Source: an uncultured Eubacteriales bacterium
GTDB taxonomy: Bacteria; Bacillota; Clostridia; Oscillospirales; Acutalibacteraceae
Direction: 5' to 3'
Length of the DNA: 64,000 bases
NCBI GenBank assembly: GCA_934695425.1
Contig: CAKUVH010000001.1
Location: 152,982 to 216,981, forward strand
In this document: in pieces, positions 49,873-59,013 of the stretch
Position numbering within the stretch: the first letter of the stretch is position 1
Layout of the letters: each line of letters opens with the position of its first letter
Made by a program: the position numbers and the translations under genes
Notes under the pieces: generated by a model
The model's input: the letters and a program-made list of their open reading frames with translations, nothing else
Told to the model about the DNA's origin: nothing
Databases searched by the model: none

Positions 49873-52219
49873 AAGCATTTATATATCGGGATTTGGAAAA
49901 TTTAATGATTTTTCCATGGATTTTAAAGATGGATTGCAAATAATTTGCCGCCCGAATGAATATGGAAAATCAACTATAATGGAATTTATAAAAATGATGT
50001 TTTACAGCAAAAGAGTAGGCGAAAAAGCTACGTCTAAAAACCGCTCGTTAAGAAAAAAATATTCACCGTTGTCGGAAAATAAAATGGGTGGAAAAATAAT
50101 ATTTGAATATGCCGGGAGTGAATATGTAATTCAAAAAATATTAGATTCTTCATCTCCTTCAAAGGATGAGGTGGTGTTTCAAAATATATCAACCGGGGAA
50201 AAAATTATTTTAGACAAAGGTCAGGAGGTAGGTGAATACCTTTTCGGCATCGACGTGAGAAGCTTTGAAAGAAGCAGTTTCATGGGAAATGTGGGTAAGA
50301 GCGACTTTGAAATGTCCAAGAAAGAAGAAGATAAAACCGCAGAGAAAATTATGGCTAATTTTTCCGAAAACAGCAATTTTGACGCGCCAAAAAGGTTATC
50401 TGAAGCAATAAACGATTTGGAAAGTGTATCAAAGCGTTCGGGTAAAATTCCAAAATTAAAAAGTAAAATTGATAGATTAAAAATAAAAATACATGACCTG
50501 AAAGAAAAAGAAGATAAGCAGCAAAAAATTCAAGAAGAAATTGAAAAATTAAACAAATTAAAAGATGAAAAGCTAAATATACAGAAAAATTTGGAATTGG
50601 TTGAGAATGCTAATCGTCTATCCAAAATAAAAAATTTGATATCAGAGGCTCAAAATTATGAAAATCTAAAATCAAAATTTAGCAGAAAAATTTCGAATGA
50701 AGATAAAGATTATTTGAAGTCCGAAGCAGAAGAAATAAGTACTCTATGCGTACGGTTGAGAGATTTGAATTGTTCTCATACAAAATTCAAAAATTATGAA
50801 AATTTCCAAAAACAATACGAAAATATAAATTTATTGTTATCGGAAAAATTAAGCACAGAAGCATCTTTGGACAAATTAAATCACTTTGAAAATTTTTACC
50901 GGTCAGATAAAAGCTGTTATTATAATGAAAAATTAAATGATTTGGTTAATAATTATCAAAATTTAAAATCAAACATATTTTGTAAAAAATCGAAAAATAT
51001 CTCTTTGACTTTATATATTTTAAATATAATTTTTCTTATGGCTTCATTTTTTACATTTATGAAAATGGGCGCAAGTAATTTTACATTTTATATATTTTTG
51101 ATTTTAACCTGTTTGACCGGCTGCGTTAATTTATTTAGATATACTAAAAAAACTAAAGGTTTGAAGTCATTGGAAGAGCTAGATAGCGGCATAAATAAGT
51201 TGGTGACTTCCGAGAAAAATTTTTTAGAAAAAAATTTAAGAAATTATCAGAATCAAATTGATGAAATTTTGAATAAGTTTAAAGTGAATTCAGTTGAGGA
51301 ATTTAAATTTAATTATGCGGTAGCTCAATCGGCTGAAGAAAATAATAAAAAATGCGAAGAAATAAAAAATAAAATAAAAATTTCTGTCAAATCTTTAATT
51401 GAAAAAATTTCAGAAATAGAAGTCGTTAAATCATTTCAGCAATGCAAAATTTTTATCGAACATTTGGAAAAATTACTGAGCTTAGAAAAAGAAATAAAAA
51501 TGAAAGCGAACATGCTGGATATAAAAGATTGTTCTTTGAAAAATTTAGAATTAATAGAAAAAGAATTGGGCTCTAAACTTAATATTAATGATGTGGATAC
51601 ATCCGATTTGCCGCAGAAAAAATCCAGATTAGAATATTTAGACAGTTTGAATTTGGAGGAAAAAATTTCAAATTTTCAAAAAAATATAGTAGTATTTGAT
51701 ACTGATTCTAACGAACTTGAGGCTCAGCTAAAAATCGACGAAAAGCGTTTGAGCCGGATGAATAATTATTTGGAAAGTTTAAAAATTGCTTATAGCGCAA
51801 TTGAAAATATTTCGAATAATTTAAGAAAAAATTTTAGCCCTAAGCTTAATCAAAGGGCTTCGGAAATTTTTTGTTGTATCACAGATAATAAATATAAACA
51901 AATTCATGTCCAAAAGGACTATACAATTTCAGTAAATAATAACAAATTTGACATTGAGGACGATAAACTCAGTAACGGCACGGTTGACCAGGCATATTTT
52001 TCGTTGAGGATAGCTATTTCGGAACTCATATCTGAGAACAGCAAGAATGTTCCGTTGTTCCTGGATGATATTTTTATGCAATACGATGAAATTCGTTTGT
52101 TGAATCTTCTGAAATTTTTAAAAAATTATTCCGATTCGTCAGAAAGGCAAATTATACTGTTTACCTGTCACAACAGTACTGAGGATTTGGCTTTGAAAAA
52201 TTCCATAATTGATTGTTAA
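49862..52219 (+). CDS. YhaN-like SMC/Rad50-type ATPase with membrane segments
   Basis: A 785-residue ATPase. The N-terminal Walker A is PNEYGKST (about 32-39), a Q-loop region follows, and the C-terminal half has the signature LSNGTVDQAYFSLR and Walker B VPLFLDDIF. Between them lies a long coiled coil interrupted at about 380-425 by two hydrophobic helices, placing the protein at the membrane, as in YhaN. Start TTG overlaps the nuclease gene and the site is weak, suggesting coupling. A role in DNA end processing is inferred from the family. Confidence 0.88.
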   Translation: MKIKSIYISGFGKFNDFSMDFKDGLQIICRPNEYGKSTIMEFIKMMFYSKRVGEKATSKNRSLRKKYSPLSENKMGGKIIFEYAGSEYVIQKILDSSSPSKDEVVFQNISTGEKIILDKGQEVGEYLFGIDVRSFERSSFMGNVGKSDFEMSKKEEDKTAEKIMANFSENSNFDAPKRLSEAINDLESVSKRSGKIPKLKSKIDRLKIKIHDLKEKEDKQQKIQEEIEKLNKLKDEKLNIQKNLELVENANRLSKIKNLISEAQNYENLKSKFSRKISNEDKDYLKSEAEEISTLCVRLRDLNCSHTKFKNYENFQKQYENINLLLSEKLSTEASLDKLNHFENFYRSDKSCYYNEKLNDLVNNYQNLKSNIFCKKSKNISLTLYILNIIFLMASFFTFMKMGASNFTFYIFLILTCLTGCVNLFRYTKKTKGLKSLEELDSGINKLVTSEKNFLEKNLRNYQNQIDEILNKFKVNSVEEFKFNYAVAQSAEENNKKCEEIKNKIKISVKSLIEKISEIEVVKSFQQCKIFIEHLEKLLSLEKEIKMKANMLDIKDCSLKNLELIEKELGSKLNINDVDTSDLPQKKSRLEYLDSLNLEEKISNFQKNIVVFDTDSNELEAQLKIDEKRLSRMNNYLESLKIAYSAIENISNNLRKNFSPKLNQRASEIFCCITDNKYKQIHVQKDYTISVNNNKFDIEDDKLSNGTVDQAYFSLRIAISELISENSKNVPLFLDDIFMQYDEIRLLNLLKFLKNYSDSSERQIILFTCHNSTEDLALKNSIIDC

Positions 52220-52241
52220 TTTTAGCAATCAATTATTTTTT
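52207..52241 (+). terminator. Intrinsic terminator after the YhaN-like gene
   Basis: A 9-bp stem AATTGATTG/CAATCAATT (52207-52215 with 52226-52234) followed by ATTTTTTATT. It overlaps the 3' end of the convergent DUF5711 gene. Confidence 0.72.
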
Positions 52242-53444
52242 ATTCAAATTTATTTTTATTTTGTCGATTGTAGCTCCTCGCAAAGTATATATACTTGAAT
52301 TTGGCAAAAGAACGACCTTTTTCAAATGGTGTTTAATAGGCATGCTGCCTTCGAGTTTGCCCGAAACATTGTAAGAATAAAGTTTATCGGAATTTATCCC
52401 TATAATTCTGTTTTTCCTTTGGGATACATTATAAAGGCTGGATTCGGAGTTCAGCTTTGTAATTTCATTTCCGGTGATGTCAATTGATATTATCTCATCG
52501 TTTTCGTTATCGTTAACAGATGGCGTCAAACAGCAGCATATGCCGTAATCTTTGTTAAAATCGTAGGATTTTAATATTTTATCTTCGTATCCAAAATTTT
52601 TACAATTATAGTTTTTGGTATTTACGAAAGACATGTATTTGTCGCCGATTGCAAGCAAATTTTCGTTCGCTAAAATGTTTAAAGTAGTGCAGGTGTTATT
52701 GCTTAGCTTGATTTTATGTTCTGGAGTTTCGGACGAAAAATCAAGGATGTAAATTTCTGAAGCTATTTCTCCGTTTTCTGTTGAAATTCCACTTACAAAT
52801 GCTTTTGTGGCAAAAGAATTTATGCAAATATCCGTTACATAGATATCCGAAAAATAATAATGGTATTTTTCAACGTGAGACTTATTGTATACAGTCAGCT
52901 CGGATAAATGATTTACAGATTCGGTGATTATCGCACAAGAACCGGTTTCGGATACCGCGCAAGCTATAATTTTTTTATCTGTTTTTCCTTCAAATAATGT
53001 TTTTGAAAGGCTCTCTAATTTGTAATTTTTACCACCTATATCGTATATAATTTGTCTTATGCCGCTAATTTTTAAGCATGGATTGCTGAAATTGTGTTTA
53101 GATTTTCGGATTATTTTTCCTTTTGAATTTAGTATATTTAACGAGGTATCACTCAGCGCAAAAATATTTTTGTCATATATTTGAAAATTTTTACTTAAGA
53201 CTTTTTCACCGTCCAGCGCGCATGGAAATGAATCCATAAATCCTATGCTAAAAATTTTACCTTGTGTCCATAAAATAATATTTTCAGGAAGAAAATTTAT
53301 TCGATTAACCCACAAAATCATGAACATAAAACTGCCCACGAGGATTAGAATTATATTTTTTATATCTTTTATAAGTTTTTTGTTTTCTGTATTAATTTTT
53401 CTAAAAAATTCGTAAAATTTATTAAAAACATCTTTAAAAATCAT
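52233..53444 (-). CDS. DUF5711 family membrane-anchored protein
   Basis: A 403-residue protein: charged cytoplasmic N-terminus, one membrane helix (about 28-50), then about 350 residues of repeating short beta strands that look like a WD40/PQQ-type propeller. This matches the DUF5711 family common in Clostridia; function unknown. The last gene of the ruv-ecf-truA unit. The start codon has an unusual hairpin-bridged ribosome binding site. Confidence 0.8.
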   Translation of the reverse strand: MIFKDVFNKFYEFFRKINTENKKLIKDIKNIILILVGSFMFMILWVNRINFLPENIILWTQGKIFSIGFMDSFPCALDGEKVLSKNFQIYDKNIFALSDTSLNILNSKGKIIRKSKHNFSNPCLKISGIRQIIYDIGGKNYKLESLSKTLFEGKTDKKIIACAVSETGSCAIITESVNHLSELTVYNKSHVEKYHYYFSDIYVTDICINSFATKAFVSGISTENGEIASEIYILDFSSETPEHKIKLSNNTCTTLNILANENLLAIGDKYMSFVNTKNYNCKNFGYEDKILKSYDFNKDYGICCCLTPSVNDNENDEIISIDITGNEITKLNSESSLYNVSQRKNRIIGINSDKLYSYNVSGKLEGSMPIKHHLKKVVLLPNSSIYTLRGATIDKIKINLNKK

Positions 53445-53478
53445 TCTTCAAGTTACGCGCGGTAACTTCTCACCATCC
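53442..53478 (-). promoter_or_regulatory. Ribosome binding site and start codon bridged by a hairpin (DUF5711 gene)
   Basis: On the minus strand, GGATGGTGAG (53478-53469) is directly followed by AAGTTAC (53468-53462), a CGCGC loop, and GTAACTT (53456-53450), a perfect 7-bp stem, then GAAGA and the ATG (53444). Linear distance from GGTGAG to ATG is 24 bases; with the stem folded it is five. Confidence 0.55.
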
Positions 53479-53493
53479 TTGAAATTTTTAATT

Positions 53494-54264
53494 TCAGTAA
53501 AAAATTTTATTAAGATACAATCCGTGAGCCGGGGCGGTCGGACCCGCCAAAGCTCTGTTTTTTTCGCTTATAATTTTGGGAATATCCTCGGGATTTATTT
53601 TTCCTTGCGCCACTCTTAATAAAGTTCCTACGATTATTCTCACCATGTTGTACAAAAATCCATCCGCTTTTATTTTTATAATTATCAAATCGCCATCTTT
53701 TTTTATGCTCAAATCTTGAATTGTTCTTACCATGTTTGAAGCCTCTCGAGATTTATCTATGGTCGCAAAAGAGGTGAAGTCGTGTTTGCCTATAAACATG
53801 GCGGCGGCTCTGTTCAATTTATCTATATCTATCGGATACCAGTAATGGAATGCGTATTTATCCAAGAATGGATTTCTTATTTTTGAGTTTAATATTTTGT
53901 AAATGTACTCTTTGGCCACACACGAATATCTCGCGTGAAAATTTTCATCTACATCTTTGCAGGAAGTAACCGCCATGTCGCCGGGCAGATATCTGTTGAG
54001 CGCAAAAATTAAATTCTCACATTTAATTTTACTGTCGGTTTTGAACGAAATTCCGTACATATTGGCGTGCACTCCGGAATCTGTGCGACTGCATCCTTTT
54101 ATTTCGGGAGTGCATTTTAAAACATTTTTTAGTGCATTTTGAAAAATTTCTTGAATCGTGACAGCGTTTTTTTGAATTTGAAAACCATGATAATTTGTAC
54201 CGTCATAAGAAAGTGTAACAAAAATATTTCTATCTTTTTTTATATTATTATGTATTTGTTGCAT
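53494..54264 (-). CDS. truA: tRNA pseudouridine38-40 synthase
   Basis: A 256-residue TruA. The catalytic aspartate lies in GCSRTDSGVHA, with YDGTNYHGFQ near the N-terminus and DGFLYNMVRIIVG near the C-terminus. It overlaps the end of ecfT by 25 bases; this ecfA1-ecfA2-ecfT-truA order is a classic Firmicutes arrangement. GGGAG precedes the chosen ATG; an upstream ATG at 54268 is out of frame. Confidence 0.96.
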   Translation of the reverse strand: MQQIHNNIKKDRNIFVTLSYDGTNYHGFQIQKNAVTIQEIFQNALKNVLKCTPEIKGCSRTDSGVHANMYGISFKTDSKIKCENLIFALNRYLPGDMAVTSCKDVDENFHARYSCVAKEYIYKILNSKIRNPFLDKYAFHYWYPIDIDKLNRAAAMFIGKHDFTSFATIDKSREASNMVRTIQDLSIKKDGDLIIIKIKADGFLYNMVRIIVGTLLRVAQGKINPEDIPKIISEKNRALAGPTAPAHGLYLNKIFY

Positions 54265-55046
54265 GCATAAGCTCCCAAAACTAAAATTAAAATGTACATT
54301 GATGCTATTAAATCTCGGTAACTAAAATTCAATGTTTTAAAGCTTGACCGTTTTTTTGAACTGTCATAACTCCTTGATTCCATCGATATTGCCAAATCAT
54401 TGGCTTTTTTTAGCGAAGATATGAAAAGAGGAGCTATCACGGCCACATAAGCTTTAAATTTAACAATGAGATTTTTATCATGAAATTTTGCGCCTCTCAC
54501 TAGTTGAGCATTGTATATGTTTTCGGTTTCTTCAAACAATATAGGCAAAAATCTTAGTGAAATTGTTATAGTCACTGCCACTTCTTGAACATTAATTTTA
54601 AATATTTTAAGAGGGCTGAGTATGCTTTCCAAAGCCTTTGATATTTGGTTTGGAGAGGTGGTATACATATTTACAGAACTTACTAAAATTACAGAAATCA
54701 ACCTAATAAATACCACAACACTACTTTTGGCCACCTTGGGATTTACATGAAAAGAATTTTCTTTCATGAAGTGAAAGTTGTATTCACAAATAAAATTTAT
54801 CACACAAGTAATAACAGACATCAAAACAACAGGTTTTAAACTTTTTAAATAATTTTTAGGTGAAACAGAAGAAAAAAATGTAATGATAAGTGCACCACAT
54901 AAAACAGTTAAAAGAGATATGATGTGGTTGATTGTAAAAACGACGTAAAAAATAACGAATAAAGATAGTATTTTTGTTCTCGGATCGACCTTATGTAAAA
55001 ACGAATCTCCGGAAATAAATTTACCAAAATATATTTTTTTAATCAA
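54240..55046 (-). CDS. ecfT: ECF transporter transmembrane subunit EcfT
   Basis: A 268-residue membrane protein with several hydrophobic helices in the first half and, in the cytoplasmic coupling region, QLVRGAKF and the ISMESRSYD motif (the ARG/ERG-like coupling signatures). It joins vitamin- or metal-binding S subunits to the EcfA ATPases. TTG start at 55046, behind GAGGTG, overlapping the ecfA2 stop by eight bases. Confidence 0.94.
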   Translation of the reverse strand: MIKKIYFGKFISGDSFLHKVDPRTKILSLFVIFYVVFTINHIISLLTVLCGALIITFFSSVSPKNYLKSLKPVVLMSVITCVINFICEYNFHFMKENSFHVNPKVAKSSVVVFIRLISVILVSSVNMYTTSPNQISKALESILSPLKIFKINVQEVAVTITISLRFLPILFEETENIYNAQLVRGAKFHDKNLIVKFKAYVAVIAPLFISSLKKANDLAISMESRSYDSSKKRSSFKTLNFSYRDLIASMYILILVLGAYACNKYIII

Positions 55047-55884
55047 TTTTTTGCACCTCAGTATTTTTTAAGTATTCAAGTATTTGAATCTTGGCTTTTT
55101 CTAACTGAATTTCAAAAGGAATATTATAACCGTGTTCGTTTACTTTATTTATAATTTTAGATGCGTCAGGAATATCAAGTCCGAGCTCCACAAGCTTTTT
55201 ACTTTGCTTGAATATTTCTTTTGAATTTCCGAAAGCAATTTGTTTTCCTAAATGCATTATTAAAATTTTGTCGGAGAGATAAGCGGTTTCTTCCATAACA
55301 TGAGAAACAAAAATTATAGTGGCATTTTTTTGCAATCTGTATTTTTTTATGTATTCTATTAGTTTGATTGCTGATGCTGCATCGAGCCCGGCTGTGAATT
55401 CATCCAAAATCAATACTTGCGGGTGAGTCACAAGTATTCCGGCAAGAGCGCATTTCCGTTTTTCTCCTCCTGATAAACTCAAGTGAGATTTACTTAATAA
55501 ATTTTCGTTTATGTTTAAAAACCCTATAATTTCAGATATTCTTTTTTTTATTGTATTTTCATCCATGCCTCGATTTCTTAGTCCAAATGCTATGTCATCG
55601 TAAATAGTTTTGCTGAATAACTGCTTTTCCGGATACTGAAAGAGTATTCCGATTTTAGAGTACAGATCATTTTTTAAGTCTGATATATCTTTGCCGCCTA
55701 ATAATATATTGCCCTCCGACGGCTTTAAAAGCCCGCTGAGTAAATTGATTATGGTAGATTTCCCGGAACCTGTTTTTCCAAGTATCCCCAGGATTTCTCC
55801 TTTGTTTATATCAAAATTTATTTTTGAAAGGGAAAAATCATCAGATTTATCGTATGTATAACAAACATTTTTAAATGAAATCAT
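55039..55884 (-). CDS. ecfA2: ECF transporter ATPase EcfA2
   Basis: A 281-residue ATPase. Walker A GKTGSGKST (36-44), FQYPEKQLF after the Q-loop, signature LSGGEKRKCALAG, and Walker B VLILDEF. The usual DEP is DEF here, which is unlikely to matter for the catalytic glutamate. GGAGA precedes the ATG, which overlaps the ecfA1 stop as ATGA. Confidence 0.95.
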   Translation of the reverse strand: MISFKNVCYTYDKSDDFSLSKINFDINKGEILGILGKTGSGKSTIINLLSGLLKPSEGNILLGGKDISDLKNDLYSKIGILFQYPEKQLFSKTIYDDIAFGLRNRGMDENTIKKRISEIIGFLNINENLLSKSHLSLSGGEKRKCALAGILVTHPQVLILDEFTAGLDAASAIKLIEYIKKYRLQKNATIIFVSHVMEETAYLSDKILIMHLGKQIAFGNSKEIFKQSKKLVELGLDIPDASKIINKVNEHGYNIPFEIQLEKAKIQILEYLKNTEVQKID

Positions 55885-56729
55885 TTTGTTTTCTCCAGTA
55901 TTTTTATTATTTCATCAGCACATTCTGAATTACAAAATTTGCTTATATCTACATTGTATCCGTTAGCTTTTAAAAAATGAAGTATATCAGTAGAAGCAAG
56001 GGGTAGAATGCCACTTTTTTTGATAAGTTCAATATCTGAAAATAATTCTTTAGGAGATTTTATGGTTATTATTTTTGCCTTGTCCATAAGGACCACTCTG
56101 TCGGAATGTAGGGCTTCATTTATGTAATGAGTTATTAATATAACTGTTATTTTGTGGATATTTTTTAATTTTAATATGGTGCTTAAAATATTTTTTTTAG
56201 AGTCAGGATCAAGCATGGAAGTCGGTTCGTCAAATACTATCACTTCGGGTTTCATAGCCAAAATTCCGGCAATGACAAGCTTTTGTTTTTGACCACCGGA
56301 TAGAGAGTTTATACTCTTTTTTTCAAATCCGTCAAGCCCGACTTCATGAAGCGTATTTTTTATTATAGGGCCTATTTCTTTGGCAGGAACACATAAATTT
56401 TCTAGCCCGAAAGCTATTTCTTCTTCAACGGTCGAAGAAATTATTTGATTATCGGGATTTTGAAATACCATTCCTACTTTTTTTTTCACTTCCAAAACAT
56501 TGGATTTTGTATTCAAACCATCTACGTACACTTCTCCTGAAGTAGGGAGCAAAGTCCCGTTCAGGAGCCTTGCCAGAGTAGATTTACCGCACCCGTTTGG
56601 ACCCATTATTGATATGAACTCGCCTTGATTTACAAAAAAATTTATATTTTCAAGTAAAGTGGTCGAAATGTTACTGTATATGTCTGTGCTCTTATAAGTA
56701 ACATTCTCTAAACTTATAAATTTTTTCAT
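55881..56729 (-). CDS. ecfA1: ECF transporter ATPase EcfA1
   Basis: A 282-residue ATPase with Walker A GPNGCGKST (43-51), FQNPDNQI after the Q-loop, signature LSGGQKQKLVIAG and Walker B VIVFDEP. ATG 56729 follows GGAAGTGA. An in-frame ATG at 56765 lies inside the upstream methyltransferase gene and is unlikely. Forms the heterodimeric motor with EcfA2. Confidence 0.95.
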   Translation of the reverse strand: MKKFISLENVTYKSTDIYSNISTTLLENINFFVNQGEFISIMGPNGCGKSTLARLLNGTLLPTSGEVYVDGLNTKSNVLEVKKKVGMVFQNPDNQIISSTVEEEIAFGLENLCVPAKEIGPIIKNTLHEVGLDGFEKKSINSLSGGQKQKLVIAGILAMKPEVIVFDEPTSMLDPDSKKNILSTILKLKNIHKITVILITHYINEALHSDRVVLMDKAKIITIKSPKELFSDIELIKKSGILPLASTDILHFLKANGYNVDISKFCNSECADEIIKILEKTK

Positions 56730-56740
56730 AAAATCACTTC

Positions 56741-57613
56741 CTAAAATATTTTGTTTTTGCTCCATATAGCTGTTGCTCCGGCGGGCATTACAAGCTTTGA
56801 TGACGAAACAGGTATGCCTATTTCATCGGCATATACATATCCTCCTAGTTCTTTTTGAAGCACGTCCGATAACATATACCCCATAACAGAAGGTGAGAGA
56901 CCTGTGGAATAAGAATTTATAACAAAAAATTCAGCGTCTTCCGATAATACATTTTTACACAGTTTTATAAATTCGTATATATTATCTTCAATTCTCCAAA
57001 TTTCTCCTCTAGGCCCTCTTCCGTAAGAGGGAGGATCCATTATCAGTCCATCATACTTATTGTTTCTTTTTATTTCTCTCAGAACAAATTTTTCGCAATC
57101 ATCAACAATCCATCTGATAGGGGAGGACTTTAAATTAGAGAGTTCTGCGTTTTCTCTTGCCCATGTTACCATGCCTTTCGAAGCATCAACGTGACAGACT
57201 TTGGCTCCGGCATTTGCGCACGCCAAAGTGGCGCCTCCTGTGTATGCAAATAAATTCAGTACATTCGTAGGCGCTTTTCTGTTTTTTATAATTGTTTCAA
57301 ACATATCCCAGTTTACTGCCTGTTCCGGGAATATGCCTGTGTGCTTGAAATTCATCATTTTTATATTAAAATTTAAATTTTTATACGATATTTTCCAAGA
57401 TTCCGGAACGTGTTTTTTGGTTTCCCAAGCACCGCCGCCTTTGGATGATCTATGATAAACAGCACTGTAATTATTCCACTCGGGTAGTAATTTTGGCGTT
57501 TTCCAAATTACTTGAGGATCGGGCCTCAACAAGATTATATCGCCCCAGCGTTCTAGTCTGTTTCCGTCCGAGGTATCCAAAAGCTCGTAGTCTTTCCATT
57601 TTGTGTATCTCAT
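56741..57613 (-). CDS. Class I SAM-dependent methyltransferase, RlmI/RlmK-like
   Basis: A 290-residue methyltransferase. The SAM site is LNLFAYTGGATLACANAGA, followed by VDASKGMVTWARENAEL and the catalytic-type MDPPSYGRGP. These are features of the COG1092 rRNA methyltransferases, but the PUA domain of RlmI is absent. Target is probably 23S rRNA; the exact base is unknown. Sits between glmM and ecfA1. Confidence 0.88.
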   Translation of the reverse strand: MRYTKWKDYELLDTSDGNRLERWGDIILLRPDPQVIWKTPKLLPEWNNYSAVYHRSSKGGGAWETKKHVPESWKISYKNLNFNIKMMNFKHTGIFPEQAVNWDMFETIIKNRKAPTNVLNLFAYTGGATLACANAGAKVCHVDASKGMVTWARENAELSNLKSSPIRWIVDDCEKFVLREIKRNNKYDGLIMDPPSYGRGPRGEIWRIEDNIYEFIKLCKNVLSEDAEFFVINSYSTGLSPSVMGYMLSDVLQKELGGYVYADEIGIPVSSSKLVMPAGATAIWSKNKIF

Positions 57614-57648
57614 TTTTTATTTCATTCCTTATTGTATAACAACATTTT

Positions 57649-58995
57649 TTATTTTAAATTTTCCGAAACCACAGCATATGCCTCTTCCATCAAAGAATCT
57701 AATTTATTTTGGTCAAGGCATTCAGCCATAATGCGGATTTTTGGTTCTGTTCCTGATTCGCGGATTAAGATTCTTCCTGACGAACCTAATTTTTCTGAAA
57801 CGCTTTTTATATATTCTTGAATTTTTTCGTTATTTTTCAGTAGGCCTTTTTGTGACAATTCTATTTTCACTTCAGATTGTTTTTGAGGATATTTTACAAA
57901 CTGGGATGAAAGTTCTGATATGGATTTTCCGGTCTTTGAAAGTATGTTTAAAATTTGCAGAGCGGTTAATTGACCGTCTCCTGTGGAGGATAAATCCCCG
58001 AATATTACATGTCCGGATTGTTCTCCTCCGATGCTGTAATTCTTTTCGAGCATTCTTTCTAAAACATATCTGTCGCCAACTTTTGTTTCCGATAAATCTA
58101 TATTATTTTTTTTGCAAAATTCTTTAAGTCCCATGTTGGACATAACCGTAGCGACAAGGGTATTATTGGTTAGTTTGCCGTTATCTTTTAAATACTTGGC
58201 GCAAAGAGCCAGGATAATATCTCCGTCCACTATTTTACCGTTATCATCGATTAATAAGCAACGATCAGCATCTCCGTCGAATGCGATGCCTATATCGCAT
58301 TTGTTTTTAACAACATATTCAGATAATTTTCCTAAATGAGTAGAACCGCAATTTTCATTGATGTTTATTCCATCAGGAGAATCGAAAAGAATGGTTGCAT
58401 TTGAATTTATTTTAGAAAAAATTTTACTTGCAGTTGCACTGGCAGAGCCGTTTGCGCAGTCTACAGCTATTTTCAAATTTTCTATATTACCCTCAAAAGT
58501 TTCGCACAAGTATTTTGTGTAATCATCTATTGCGGATTCACATTTTAAAATTTTTCCTAATTTTTCTCCTATCGGTAAGCTCAGCTCTTCGTTGCTTTCC
58601 ACTAATTTTTCAATGGAATCTTCTATCTCATCGGTTAGCTTGTAGCCATCCTTGTTAAAGAATTTTATTCCGTTGAATTCAAACGAATTGTGAGAGGCGG
58701 ATATCATTATTCCCGCGTCTGCGTTATATTTTTTCACAAGATAGGATACAGCAGGAGTGGGGACGACTCCGAGCGAAATTCCTTCTGCTCCTACGGAAGA
58801 TATCCCTGCTAAAAGAGCGTTTTCAAGCATATCCGATGATATTCTTGTGTCTTTTCCTATCAATATTTTTGCGCTATGCCCACAATTGCCGGTCAGTACT
58901 TTTGCCGCTGCGCGACCTAATTTTATAGCAAGTTCACAGGTGAGTTCTCTGTTTGCAACTCCTCTGACTCCATCTGTTCCAAAAAATTTTCCCAT
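57649..58995 (-). CDS. glmM: Phosphoglucosamine mutase
   Basis: Converts glucosamine-6-phosphate to glucosamine-1-phosphate for UDP-GlcNAc. The 448-residue protein has FGTDGVRGVAN, the phosphoserine loop ISASHN (S101), the metal loop DGDADR, the sugar-binding GEQSGH and the phosphate-binding RESGTEP. The usual SHNP reads SHNS. AGGAGG precedes the ATG. Confidence 0.96.
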   Translation of the reverse strand: MGKFFGTDGVRGVANRELTCELAIKLGRAAAKVLTGNCGHSAKILIGKDTRISSDMLENALLAGISSVGAEGISLGVVPTPAVSYLVKKYNADAGIMISASHNSFEFNGIKFFNKDGYKLTDEIEDSIEKLVESNEELSLPIGEKLGKILKCESAIDDYTKYLCETFEGNIENLKIAVDCANGSASATASKIFSKINSNATILFDSPDGININENCGSTHLGKLSEYVVKNKCDIGIAFDGDADRCLLIDDNGKIVDGDIILALCAKYLKDNGKLTNNTLVATVMSNMGLKEFCKKNNIDLSETKVGDRYVLERMLEKNYSIGGEQSGHVIFGDLSSTGDGQLTALQILNILSKTGKSISELSSQFVKYPQKQSEVKIELSQKGLLKNNEKIQEYIKSVSEKLGSSGRILIRESGTEPKIRIMAECLDQNKLDSLMEEAYAVVSENLK

Positions 58996-59013
58996 AAAAA
59001 TCCTCCTAAAGTG

